Source of the DNA: a marine gamma proteobacterium HTCC2143
Lineage (GTDB): Bacteria > Pseudomonadota > Gammaproteobacteria > Pseudomonadales > Dasaniaceae
Assembly (NCBI GenBank): GCA_000169075.1
Contig: AAVT01000001.1
Location: forward strand, 943,201-1,007,200
DNA: 64,000 nt
Direction: 5' to 3'
Shown: positions 54,240 to 62,313 of the stretch, piece after piece
How the letters are laid out: each line of letters starts with the position of its first letter
How positions within the stretch are numbered: the stretch's first letter is position 1
The notes under the pieces: model-generated
Database searches by the model: none
What the model saw: the letters and a program-made list of their open reading frames with translations, nothing else
Told to the model about the DNA's origin: nothing
Translations under genes and position numbers: made by a program

Positions 54240-55070
54240 TTATCCACCGGTAGCAAAAAGTACAATAGCTAATGTGCCGACACTGAGCCCTACTAGTTTG
54301 TGTTGTGTTATCGGTTCCTTGAACAGTAAAAAACTGATGGGCGCGGCAATAAGAAAGCCAAGCTGCAAAATTGGAGCAATAACTATGGCATCGCCATGGC
54401 GTAGCGCATACATGCCGAAAGTCATCGATAGCGAAATCATGCCGCCACTCAACATGGCGAAGCCAATTAGGCGTTTATTGGGTTTATAGCCTCCGCTTTG
54501 CAGGCAGGCAACATGGGAGGCGATATGCGCTGTGCCCGACTGGATCATCAAAAAAACAGTGATTGATATTCCTGCGGTCGCGGCTATTTTGTGAAAGAAG
54601 GTCATCACTCCAACACCTACCAGACTTATAAATATCGCTGGATGTGGGCGATTATGAGCACCGGGAGCCCAGCCGATAATCAATAACGCTGCGCTGGCAA
54701 TTAGCAGCCCTGCCACACGTTGTGCGTTGAGCGTTTCATTCAGAAAAATAAGCGCCAACAGGGCTGTGACAATAAAACCAAGTTTACGCATAGACGAAGT
54801 GACGGCAACGGGGCCTCTGCCAATCGCGTAAATGTGTGACCATCCGGTCATCATTCCAACAATACCCGATACGATCGCCAAGAGAACGAGTGCTGGGCTT
54901 ATGGCAAAACCAATACTGCTACTATAGGCAGCCAGACACAAAAAAACCGTACCGGTCTGAGTGACCATATAGGTGCCTTCGTGCATGCCTGTTTTATGGG
55001 CAAGTCGGTAGACAATCTCAAATATACCACTCAGCGTCATTGACGCTAGGGCATACAGCAGGGCCGTCAA
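54240..55070 (-). CDS. EamA/DMT-superfamily transporter
   Basis: A 276-residue membrane protein with about ten helices in two EamA halves; the second half includes GDAIVIAPILQLGFLIAAPISFLLFKEPI and VGLSVGTLAIVLF. The start codon overlaps the stop of the upstream amidohydrolase gene by four bases, so both belong to one operon. Substrate unknown. Confidence 0.88.
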   Translation of the reverse strand: MTALLYALASMTLSGIFEIVYRLAHKTGMHEGTYMVTQTGTVFLCLAAYSSSIGFAISPALVLLAIVSGIVGMMTGWSHIYAIGRGPVAVTSSMRKLGFIVTALLALIFLNETLNAQRVAGLLIASAALLIIGWAPGAHNRPHPAIFISLVGVGVMTFFHKIAATAGISITVFLMIQSGTAHIASHVACLQSGGYKPNKRLIGFAMLSGGMISLSMTFGMYALRHGDAIVIAPILQLGFLIAAPISFLLFKEPITQHKLVGLSVGTLAIVLFATGG

Positions 55071-56089
55071 GCGTTTAGCCGATAGACGCGCTCTGCTGTG
55101 TTATAAAAGAGTTGTTGTTTTTCGGCGGCAGAAAAATCAGCAACAATTTTTTTAAGACCGTTGTACAGCACAGCATAAGAAATAGATTGTCGGTCAACCG
55201 GAAAATTACTCTCCATCATGCAGCGTTCTGGGCCGAAGCAATCGATTGTGTGCAGATACCACTCCCGCTGCGCTTCGACAAATTCATCGGACGTGGGCGG
55301 CTTTGAATGTTTATCCCAGCCAAAGCCGTTGTCGGGCATCGCCAGCCCACCGAGTTTGGCGACAACGTTGTCGCACTCAGAAATTTTACGAATGTCGTCT
55401 TTCCATTGAGCAAAAATTTCTTTGCGGTGCGCTGCGTAGGGGCCGACACCGAGCGGAGTACCAAAGTGATCGAGCACCATAATAGTATCTGGTACGGCTA
55501 TGGCCAGCTCGGCAAAATCACGGTTTTGATAGTGATAGTGCCAGCTATCATAGGTCATATCCATTCGTCCCAGCACCTTCATACCTTGACGAAACCCAGC
55601 GTCTTTGAACAAGCCTTTTGGTGCATTGCCGGGGATAGTCAGTGCCTCCGGATACTCTGCGCAGGCGCCGGCATGGCGAATGCCCTTAAAACGCCCATCG
55701 CCTATTTCGATGTGTTGATTGAGAACGTCTGCTACTGCATCGCCAAGCCGTAAGTCTGCCCGCCCGACAATACCGGCGATGATGGCCCCGCCCCCTTTTT
55801 CACTGTGTTTTGCCTGGTCGCTAACAAAGGCTGTCTCGCCTAGAGGTTGATACTTTTCGGGCCCTTCAACGCGATACTCGGCACCGCACTCAATAAATAC
55901 GGTCTTTTCAATATTATGACCCGCGCCGGTATCCTGATGCAGTTGTTCTACTAAGTAGGCAGAGTTGGGGATGCCAGGCCTGTCGCGCCACAAATGATGA
56001 TGGGGATCTATGATGGCGAGGTCTGGGTCTACGATATCTTCAGTCACTTGATCAAGCCACTGTTGTCGATCGGACAAAAAATGGGCCAT
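55067..56089 (-). CDS. Amidohydrolase 2-family protein
   Basis: A 340-residue TIM-barrel metal enzyme with the N-terminal metal motif AIIDPHHHLWRD, then FIECGAEYR, a conserved internal His in MVLDHFGTPLG, and MMESNFPVDRQSISY near the C-terminus, where the metal Asp is usually found. It is of the 2-pyrone-4,6-dicarboxylate lactonase / lactonase group. A lactone hydrolase role is plausible. Followed immediately by the EamA transporter gene. Confidence 0.87.
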   Translation of the reverse strand: MAHFLSDRQQWLDQVTEDIVDPDLAIIDPHHHLWRDRPGIPNSAYLVEQLHQDTGAGHNIEKTVFIECGAEYRVEGPEKYQPLGETAFVSDQAKHSEKGGGAIIAGIVGRADLRLGDAVADVLNQHIEIGDGRFKGIRHAGACAEYPEALTIPGNAPKGLFKDAGFRQGMKVLGRMDMTYDSWHYHYQNRDFAELAIAVPDTIMVLDHFGTPLGVGPYAAHRKEIFAQWKDDIRKISECDNVVAKLGGLAMPDNGFGWDKHSKPPTSDEFVEAQREWYLHTIDCFGPERCMMESNFPVDRQSISYAVLYNGLKKIVADFSAAEKQQLFYNTAERVYRLNA

Positions 56090-56349
56090 AGGTTGGTGCT
56101 CTCATCGGCTATTAAGTCCGACAACAGTGATGTTAATGAACTTTAAAGGCAAATCTTTTTCTATTAACGATCGTTTAATGACGACAACTGTTGTCGTGGT
56201 TTCGCAATCTCGAGTTGAGGGAGGGGAAATCATGTGGTAGTTTTCGCTTCCTTCGTTAAAGATATAGATGCGCTTAGGCCGGTTTTTTAGCGAGTAGCGT
56301 TAGCGCTTTTGTTCGAGTTTGATAAAATAACAAATACTGGGGAAAAATC

Positions 56350-57321
56350 ATGAAAACACGCATTACAGAAATGTTCGGAATTGAGCACCCAATCATCCAG
56401 GGCGGCATGCACTATGTAGGTTTGGCTGAACTCGCTGCTGCCGTATCAAATGCTGGCGGTCTGGGTATTATTACTGGCCTGACACAGCGCACGCCAGAAA
56501 ATCTGGCGAAGGAAATCGCTCGTTGCAAGACAATGACTGATAAGCCGTTTGGCGTCAATCTGACGTTCCTACCGTCGGTAACACCTCCTGATTACCCGGG
56601 ATTTGTACAAGCCATCATCGACGGTGGTGTTAAAGTTGTTGAAACTGCAGGCAATAACCCGCAGAAATATTTACCAGCGCTAAAAGAAGCGGGCATCAAG
56701 GTCATTCACAAGTGTACAGCGGTTCGGCACGCATTAAAGGCGCAATCCATTGGTTGTGACGCCGTCTCTGTTGACGGCTTTGAATGTGGTGGTCATCCCG
56801 GTGAAGACGATATTCCTAACTTCATTCTGTTACCGCGCGCAGCTGACGAACTGACCATTCCATTTGTCTCTTCGGGTGGGATGGCTGATGGTCGAAGCTT
56901 GGTTGCCGCGCTGGCGATGGGTGCCGAGGGCATGAATATGGGAACTCGATTTATCGCTACCCAGGAAGCGCCGGTACACGAGAATGTTAAGCAGGCAATT
57001 GTTGATGCCTCTGAGCTGGATACACGGCTTGTTATGCGTCCTTTGCGCAATACTGAGCGAGTACTTACTAATCCGGCAGTAGAACGTTTGCTGGAAAAAG
57101 AGAAAGAACTTGGTGCGAATATAAAATTTGAAGATATCGCTGAGGAAGTTGCCGGCGTTTACCCCAAAATCATGCAGGAAGGTACCATGGACGTTGGTGC
57201 ATGGTCATGCGGCATGGTTGCTGGACTCATCCATGATGTGCCAACGGTGCAAGAGTTGATGGACCGTATCATGTCGGAAGCTGACGGTCTTATTAAGCAG
57301 CGTCTTGCTGGTCTGTGCTAG
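56350..57321 (+). CDS. Nitronate-monooxygenase-like FMN oxidoreductase
   Basis: A 323-residue TIM-barrel flavoprotein with GMHYVGLAELAAAVSNAGGLGII at the start, KPFGVNLT, VSVDGFECGGHPGEDDI with the conserved His, and FVSSGGMADGRSLVAALAMGAEGMNMGTRFIATQEAP, the FMN-phosphate loops. Members oxidise nitronates or reduce enoyl compounds; the actual substrate is not clear. GGGGA precedes the ATG. Overlaps the next gene by one base. Confidence 0.92.
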   Translation: MKTRITEMFGIEHPIIQGGMHYVGLAELAAAVSNAGGLGIITGLTQRTPENLAKEIARCKTMTDKPFGVNLTFLPSVTPPDYPGFVQAIIDGGVKVVETAGNNPQKYLPALKEAGIKVIHKCTAVRHALKAQSIGCDAVSVDGFECGGHPGEDDIPNFILLPRAADELTIPFVSSGGMADGRSLVAALAMGAEGMNMGTRFIATQEAPVHENVKQAIVDASELDTRLVMRPLRNTERVLTNPAVERLLEKEKELGANIKFEDIAEEVAGVYPKIMQEGTMDVGAWSCGMVAGLIHDVPTVQELMDRIMSEADGLIKQRLAGLC

Positions 57322-57869
57322 TGAATATCTATCTGGTGAGACATGGCGAGGCTGCGGCGGCATGGGGTACATCGAGTGATCCCGGTCTAAGCGAAGACGG
57401 TAAGTTGCAAGCGGAAAAAGCCGCCGAGCAGTTGTTGCCCTCACTGGATAGAAACGTTGATCTGGTGAGTAGCCCTCTTTTGCGAGCGCAAGAGACGGCA
57501 ACTCCCTTTTCTAAAGCATTGGCGATGGATATTTCTCTGAATGATGCATTCCGGGAGATTCCTTCGCCGGTCCCTTTTGAAGAGCGTCAGGCCTGGTTGC
57601 GCGAATTTATGGGGCAGGGCTGGAGCCAGCAGCCAGAACTACTGACTAGTTGGCGTGATCACATGCATTCGGAGCTGTTAGCCATGCAGAAGCCCACGGT
57701 GATATTTACCCACTTCATGGTGTTGAATACCATTGTAGGCCTTTTATCGGGTCAGGAAGAAACTGTGTGCTTTCGTCCTGATAACGCCTCTATTACTCAG
57801 ATAAAGCATAATGGTGATTCGTTGGAACTGGTCTCAAGAGGCGATGAGCTCACAACGTTTGTCAACTGA
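57321..57869 (+). CDS. Phosphohistidine phosphatase SixA-like
   Basis: A 182-residue histidine phosphatase with the RHGEA motif at the N-terminus (IYLVRHGEA), SSPLLRAQETATPF, and the C-terminal His in IFTHFMVLNTIVGLL. The start is GTG 57321, overlapping the previous stop by one base; GTG 57315 is an alternative. SixA-type or GpmB-type; substrate not known. Probably co-transcribed with the flavoprotein gene. Confidence 0.85.
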   Translation: MNIYLVRHGEAAAAWGTSSDPGLSEDGKLQAEKAAEQLLPSLDRNVDLVSSPLLRAQETATPFSKALAMDISLNDAFREIPSPVPFEERQAWLREFMGQGWSQQPELLTSWRDHMHSELLAMQKPTVIFTHFMVLNTIVGLLSGQEETVCFRPDNASITQIKHNGDSLELVSRGDELTTFVN

Positions 57870-57953
57870 TTGAGGCTCTATGCTGATGCCCGGCTTACCG
57901 GTCATTGGTTTCAGTGTTGTACAGCTTGGATCTGTTATCTGAAGGGCTATTCC

Positions 57954-58634
57954 ATGAGATATTCAAATAAAAGAGTACTAGTAACTACGTCAAACCGCTA
58001 CATGGGGCCCGATATCGCTACTCGATTTGAAGAGGAGGGCGCCGAGGTTATCCGCAGCGAAAATCGGCTACTTGACCAACAAAGCGTCGATGCGCTGATA
58101 GAGAGTGTTGGTGAGGTTGATGTCTTGGTGGCGAATTTTGCAGAACCTCCCCGCACCGCACCCGTTGAAAAAATTTCTGATGAGGATTGGTTTATTTTGT
58201 TTGACACCCTCGTTCATCCTTTGATGCGGACTGTGCGGGGTTTTGCCGGAGTTATGAAAGAGCGTCGACGTGGGAAAATAATTGCGGTGACCAGTGCAGC
58301 GCCTCTGCGGGGAATTCCCAATGCCGCAGGTTATTGTGCCGCCAGAGGCGCTCAAAATGCCTTTGTGCGCGCAGTAGGTTTGGAATTAGCTAAATCTAAT
58401 GTTCAGTTTAATGCCATCGCGCAGAACTACATTAGCAATGACACCTATTACCCTGATGACTTTGTTGCCAATGAAAAATTTAAGGCGCATTTGAAAGATT
58501 TTGTTCCCACAAAAAAAGTTGCAGACGGTGCCGAGACCGCAGAGCTCGCGCTCTATTTGGCCTCTGACTTATGCACTCACTTAGTCGGGCAGGTGATTCC
58601 ATTTTCCGGCGGCTGGGCCACAACGACGGGCTAA
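57954..58634 (+). CDS. Putative halohydrin dehalogenase (SDR-derived fold)
   Basis: A 226-residue protein from ATG 57954 (GAAGGG ten bases upstream). The fold is SDR-like (EVDVLVANFAEPP, a C-terminal LVGQVIPFSGGW), but the NAD-binding TGxxxGIG loop is replaced by T11-TSNR-Y16-M-G18, matching T-x4-[FY]-x-G. The catalytic residues are S114, Y127 and R131 (TSAAP, GYCAARG), exactly S-x12-Y-x3-R, with Arg in place of the SDR Lys. Both are the diagnostic motifs of halohydrin dehalogenases. A PNY-type loop is also seen (AQNYISNDTYYPDDF). It should convert vicinal halohydrins to epoxides or open epoxides with small anions, without a cofactor. Not tested; an unusual SDR is the alternative. Confidence 0.75.
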   Translation: MRYSNKRVLVTTSNRYMGPDIATRFEEEGAEVIRSENRLLDQQSVDALIESVGEVDVLVANFAEPPRTAPVEKISDEDWFILFDTLVHPLMRTVRGFAGVMKERRRGKIIAVTSAAPLRGIPNAAGYCAARGAQNAFVRAVGLELAKSNVQFNAIAQNYISNDTYYPDDFVANEKFKAHLKDFVPTKKVADGAETAELALYLASDLCTHLVGQVIPFSGGWATTTG

Positions 58635-58850
58635 TCGGTGACAGAGATATGCCATCGATTATTCTTTGTTTGAGATCAACTATCTCGAGCTCGATATGCT
58701 TGCAAAATACCATTGAAACTACCAATCTAGTGCCCTTAGTTGTTGTTTCTATCGGCTAATTAACGGCTGTGATGAGGTGACTGAATAAGGCTCAGCCAGA
58801 ATGCTTATACAACCTATGTGGTCGGGCGCATAAAATAGTGAGAGATAACT

Positions 58851-59072
58851 ATGGCAGGTGAATATACGATAGCGACAAAACTGGTCGCAGATGCTGTTAA
58901 AGAAGCAAAAGATACCCATTCAATGTGCCCAGAAACGATGGCAAATGCGTTGCTGGGTCAGGTGTTGTCTCAGATGAGCAAAAATAAGACGCGAGCTGAT
59001 GTGGAAAGCTACATAAATTTTGAGCTCGATAATCTGGGCGGTGAATTTATGATTGCAACCCGTGGTTGCTAG
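58851..59072 (+). CDS. Small hypothetical protein
   Basis: A 73-residue protein (MAGEYTIATKLVADAVKEAKDTHSMCPETMANALLGQVLSQM...) with a ribosome-binding AGAGA before the ATG. It is mostly helical, with one Cys in the middle and one at the end, and no membrane helix. I recognise no family. It lies between the halohydrin dehalogenase-like and AtuA-like genes and may belong to the same catabolic set. Confidence 0.6.
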   Translation: MAGEYTIATKLVADAVKEAKDTHSMCPETMANALLGQVLSQMSKNKTRADVESYINFELDNLGGEFMIATRGC

Positions 59073-59471
59073 CCCTCAGAGTTGTTTACGGGGAGATCAG
59101 CGCTGTTAAATAGACCGATTGCGCAATTTCTTCGGGGGCAAGCTCCCATTTTTTACCAATACGCATTGTCAGGTCTCATCCCCGGTAAATAAGCCGATTG
59201 TTATGGTAATTTGCCGCCGCTTCTAGGCTTTAATGCCGCCGTTTTTCCTTTCCTAAAAAAACCATCCGTAAGGCTTTTTTTTTAAAAGTAAATATCGTAT
59301 AGTCGAATCCGTTGAGTGGCGACTGTGGATCAATTGCCACTAATGGGTGGCGTCCCCTATTTTGGATGGCATTGAGCTCAGGGCAGACACGGCACTTTTT
59401 TACTGCGACCTGGGCGTTGGAGTTGAAAGGGCGGTTATACATCGCACTTACCTAATCAGAGGGCACAGACA
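59073..59471. other. Intergenic region before the atuA-like gene
   Basis: About 400 bases without a gene on the plus strand. On the minus strand a 27-codon frame at 59086-59166 reads like the C-terminal helix of an SDR (LAPEEIAQSVYL), possibly a decayed fragment, but it is too short to call. A T-rich run near 59276-59283 precedes a TATAGT hexamer near 59297-59302, a weak candidate promoter. Confidence 0.4.
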
Positions 59472-61265
59472 GTGGACGTAAAGTCAGCAGGTGATAATGA
59501 TATTCTCCGCGTTGCGAATTGCAGTGGTTTTTATGGCGATCGCCTATCCGCTGCTAAAGAAATGGTTGATGACGGTCCAATCGACGTACTGACCGGCGAC
59601 TATCTGGCAGAACTCACGATGGCCATTCTTGCCAATCAAAAATCTAAAAACGCTTCCATGGGCTATGTTGGCACATTTGTTAAGCAGGTTAGACAGGTGC
59701 TGGCTGACTGCCTAGAAAAAAACATCAAAATTGTTACCAATGCAGGTGGGCTCAACCCCCGAGCGATGGCTGATGCACTGGAGGGGGTTGCTAAAGAGTT
59801 AGGTTTACCGGCTAAAATCGCCTATATCGACGGCGACGACCTGCTGCCGAGGCTCGATCAGTTAAAAGAATCTGGTGAAACACTGTCCAATATTGATACG
59901 GGCGCTAACCTGTTCGACAGTGAAAGAACGGTGGTCACAGCGAATGCATACCTCGGTGCCTGGGGTATTAAAGAGGCTTTAGATCAAGGTGCAGATATTG
60001 TTATTGCTCCCCGAGTCACTGATGCGGCAGTTGTTATCGGCCCGGCAGCCTGGAAATTTAACTGGAGCCGAGATGACTACGACGCTTTGGCCGGTGCACT
60101 GGCGGCTGGACATATTATTGAGTGCGGGACGCAGGCAACCGGAGGTAACTATTCTTTTTTTCAGGAAGTGCCAACCTTTAAAGGTATTGGTTTCCCGATA
60201 GCTGAAATTGAAAGTGATGGGTCCTTTACCGTTACCAAACACCCCGGAACGGGGGGCTTGGTGTCTACCGGCACGGTTACCGCTCAGTTGTTATATGAAA
60301 TTGGGCCGCCCGCCTATATGAACCCTGATGTTATTGGCCACTTCGATACGCTAACTATTGAAGACCAGGGCAATGACCGAGTGCGGGTATCCGGTACTAG
60401 GGGTTCCGCACCATCGTCATTTCATAAAGTGTGCGTGAATCAATTTGGCGGATTTAAAACCACGTTGGAAACGCTGTTAACCGGTCTCGATATAGAGGCC
60501 AAAGCGAAGTTATTCACTGATCAGCTGTTTGAGCTGGTTGGTCGGCGTGAATCGTTTGATAGTGTCACTGAACAGCTGATCCGTTCGGATCATGAAGACC
60601 CCTCTTCGAATGAAACAGCGACGGCATCGATTCGTGTCACTGTCAAATCATCTGATCAGGCTAAAGTAGGCCGAATGTTTACAGCAAAGGCAACAGAACT
60701 TGCGCTGGCAAATATCCCCGGTTTTACGGGTCGTCCTGGCGGTGCTGCGGGCGCTCCGTTTATGGTTCATTGGCCAGCCTTAATTAATAGTAAAAACATT
60801 GTTGAATATGTGCACTGCGATGGTCAAATTACTGAAGTATTGCCAACTAACCAATTAAGTTTAAAGGCTGTCGTGCATGAAGTAAAAAAGACGAATATTG
60901 CTCCACTTCTCGAGGGAGAAACTGTTCGACTTCCCTTGGGTCGGCTTTTTGGTACTCGTTCTGGCGACAAAGGCGGCAATGCGAATCTGGGAATATGGGC
61001 CAAGACTGATGATGCCTATCGTTTCCTGTTCGAGTTTTTGACGGTTGAAAAGCTCAAGGAGTTACTACCTGACGCCGCTGAATTTAATATTCAGCGTTAC
61101 GATATGAGCAATATCAAATCGCTGAACTTTTACATTGAGGGTATTCTCGGCGACGGCGTTGCCGCGTCAACTCGGGTCGATGGTCAGGCCAAGTCGCTGG
61201 GTGAATATTTACGGGCCAAATATATCGATGTGCCTGAGCAAATTGCCAAGGGTCTCACGGCGTAA
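59472..61265 (+). CDS. atuA: Acyclic terpene utilisation AtuA-family protein (DUF1446)
   Basis: A 597-residue protein starting at GTG 59472, with RVANCSGFYGDRLSAAKEMVDDGPIDVLTGDYLAELTMAIL, the AtuA signature, then PRVTDAAVVIGPA and GRLFGTRSGDKGGNANLGIWAKTDDAY near the C-terminus. AtuA is a conserved, uncharacterised component of the atuABCDEFGH cluster for citronellol/geraniol oxidation in Pseudomonas. Here it precedes a hydratase and an acyl-CoA carboxylase gene, as expected for such a cluster. Confidence 0.85.
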   Translation: MDVKSAGDNDILRVANCSGFYGDRLSAAKEMVDDGPIDVLTGDYLAELTMAILANQKSKNASMGYVGTFVKQVRQVLADCLEKNIKIVTNAGGLNPRAMADALEGVAKELGLPAKIAYIDGDDLLPRLDQLKESGETLSNIDTGANLFDSERTVVTANAYLGAWGIKEALDQGADIVIAPRVTDAAVVIGPAAWKFNWSRDDYDALAGALAAGHIIECGTQATGGNYSFFQEVPTFKGIGFPIAEIESDGSFTVTKHPGTGGLVSTGTVTAQLLYEIGPPAYMNPDVIGHFDTLTIEDQGNDRVRVSGTRGSAPSSFHKVCVNQFGGFKTTLETLLTGLDIEAKAKLFTDQLFELVGRRESFDSVTEQLIRSDHEDPSSNETATASIRVTVKSSDQAKVGRMFTAKATELALANIPGFTGRPGGAAGAPFMVHWPALINSKNIVEYVHCDGQITEVLPTNQLSLKAVVHEVKKTNIAPLLEGETVRLPLGRLFGTRSGDKGGNANLGIWAKTDDAYRFLFEFLTVEKLKELLPDAAEFNIQRYDMSNIKSLNFYIEGILGDGVAASTRVDGQAKSLGEYLRAKYIDVPEQIAKGLTA

Positions 61266-61350
61266 TATTGGTGAGACGTTGCCCGGGGTAAGATTAAGAT
61301 AATTGCGCAGGAATAAGCGCGCTGTACACGAATACAAAGAGCATATTATT

Positions 61351-62160
61351 ATGAGCGAGACACTTTCTCTTGATGGCTTAAACTTTACCACGGTTGAGCT
61401 GGATGAAAATGATCACGTATTGACGATTACGTTAAATCGTCCCAAGCGCAAAAATGCGATGAATGCCGAGATGACCACCGAGTTGACCTATGCGCTGGAC
61501 TGGGCAAAACAAGAGCGCCGAATTCGCGTCGTTGTTATTGCCGCAAATGGCGATATTTTTTGCGCCGGTGGCGACCTTCGGACAATGAGTGGTAATCCGG
61601 AAGGAGCGATGGTTTCCAATGTTCCCGTGCGACCTGAATCCCAAGACGTCGCCCATTCTATTCGCCATATGCACAAACCTGTGATCACAAAAATTCAGGG
61701 CTCAGTATTGGCCGGGGCTTTGTTGATGGTGTGTAATGCAACGCATGCGATTGCTGCAGATCACGCAAAATTTTCAGCACCGGAAATTCTGCGGGGTATA
61801 TGGCCGTTTATGGTGATGGCGGGCTTATTTAGAGTGATGCCCAAGCGAGAAGGGCTCGATTTCATCATGCGCGGGCATGCTATTTCAGCGGAGGAAGCGG
61901 CTCGCACCGGTTTGATCAACCGTACGGTGCCTGCAGACCAATTGGATGCTAATGTTGACGCGCTGGCAAAAGAACTGGCTAGCCTTGCGCCGAATACTAT
62001 GAAAATGGGGCTGTCTGGATACTTACAGCAGGAGGATCAGGATTTTGATACAGCGCTGGATTTTCTGCGTACACAGATTGCCGAAGTCCTCAAAAGTGCA
62101 GATGCTAAAGAGGGTATCTCAGCATTTTTGGAAAAGCGTGAACCAAAATGGGATGAATAA
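61351..62160 (+). CDS. Enoyl-CoA hydratase/isomerase family protein (AtuE-like candidate)
   Basis: A 269-residue crotonase read from ATG 61351 (MSETLSLDGLNF); the frame is open 16 codons upstream. LNRPKRKNAMNAEM, VVVIAANGDIFCAGGDLRTMSG (the CoA-ester oxyanion hole), KPVITKIQGSVLAGALLMVCNAT, and the FSAPEILRGIWPF helix. One catalytic Glu position is less clear. It lies between atuA-like and acyl-CoA carboxylase genes, where AtuE (isohexenylglutaconyl-CoA hydratase) is found in the terpene pathway. A hydratase of leucine-type branched acyl-CoA is the alternative. Confidence 0.9.
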   Translation: MSETLSLDGLNFTTVELDENDHVLTITLNRPKRKNAMNAEMTTELTYALDWAKQERRIRVVVIAANGDIFCAGGDLRTMSGNPEGAMVSNVPVRPESQDVAHSIRHMHKPVITKIQGSVLAGALLMVCNATHAIAADHAKFSAPEILRGIWPFMVMAGLFRVMPKREGLDFIMRGHAISAEEAARTGLINRTVPADQLDANVDALAKELASLAPNTMKMGLSGYLQQEDQDFDTALDFLRTQIAEVLKSADAKEGISAFLEKREPKWDE

Positions 62161-62313
62161 TCCGTACGTTTGCCGTGCTGATTAATAGCGTAGTTTAGCC
62201 ACCTGCTGGCAGCGGCTTTTGACGGCGATATTGTAGTTAGTTTAGGCGCCCAGAACAGTGAAATTTTTCGGCGCTAAATGTTGAATATTAGTAGAGAGGA
62301 CTAAACGAAAACT

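Noticed and set aside
59086..59166. 27-codon minus-strand frame resembling an SDR C-terminal helix (LAPEEIAQSVYL)
   Set aside because: Too short and unsupported upstream; recorded only as a possible fragment.
59230..59442. 70-codon minus-strand frame before the atuA-like gene
   Set aside because: Ends in Lys-rich translation of the poly-T run; no ribosome-binding site or family resemblance.
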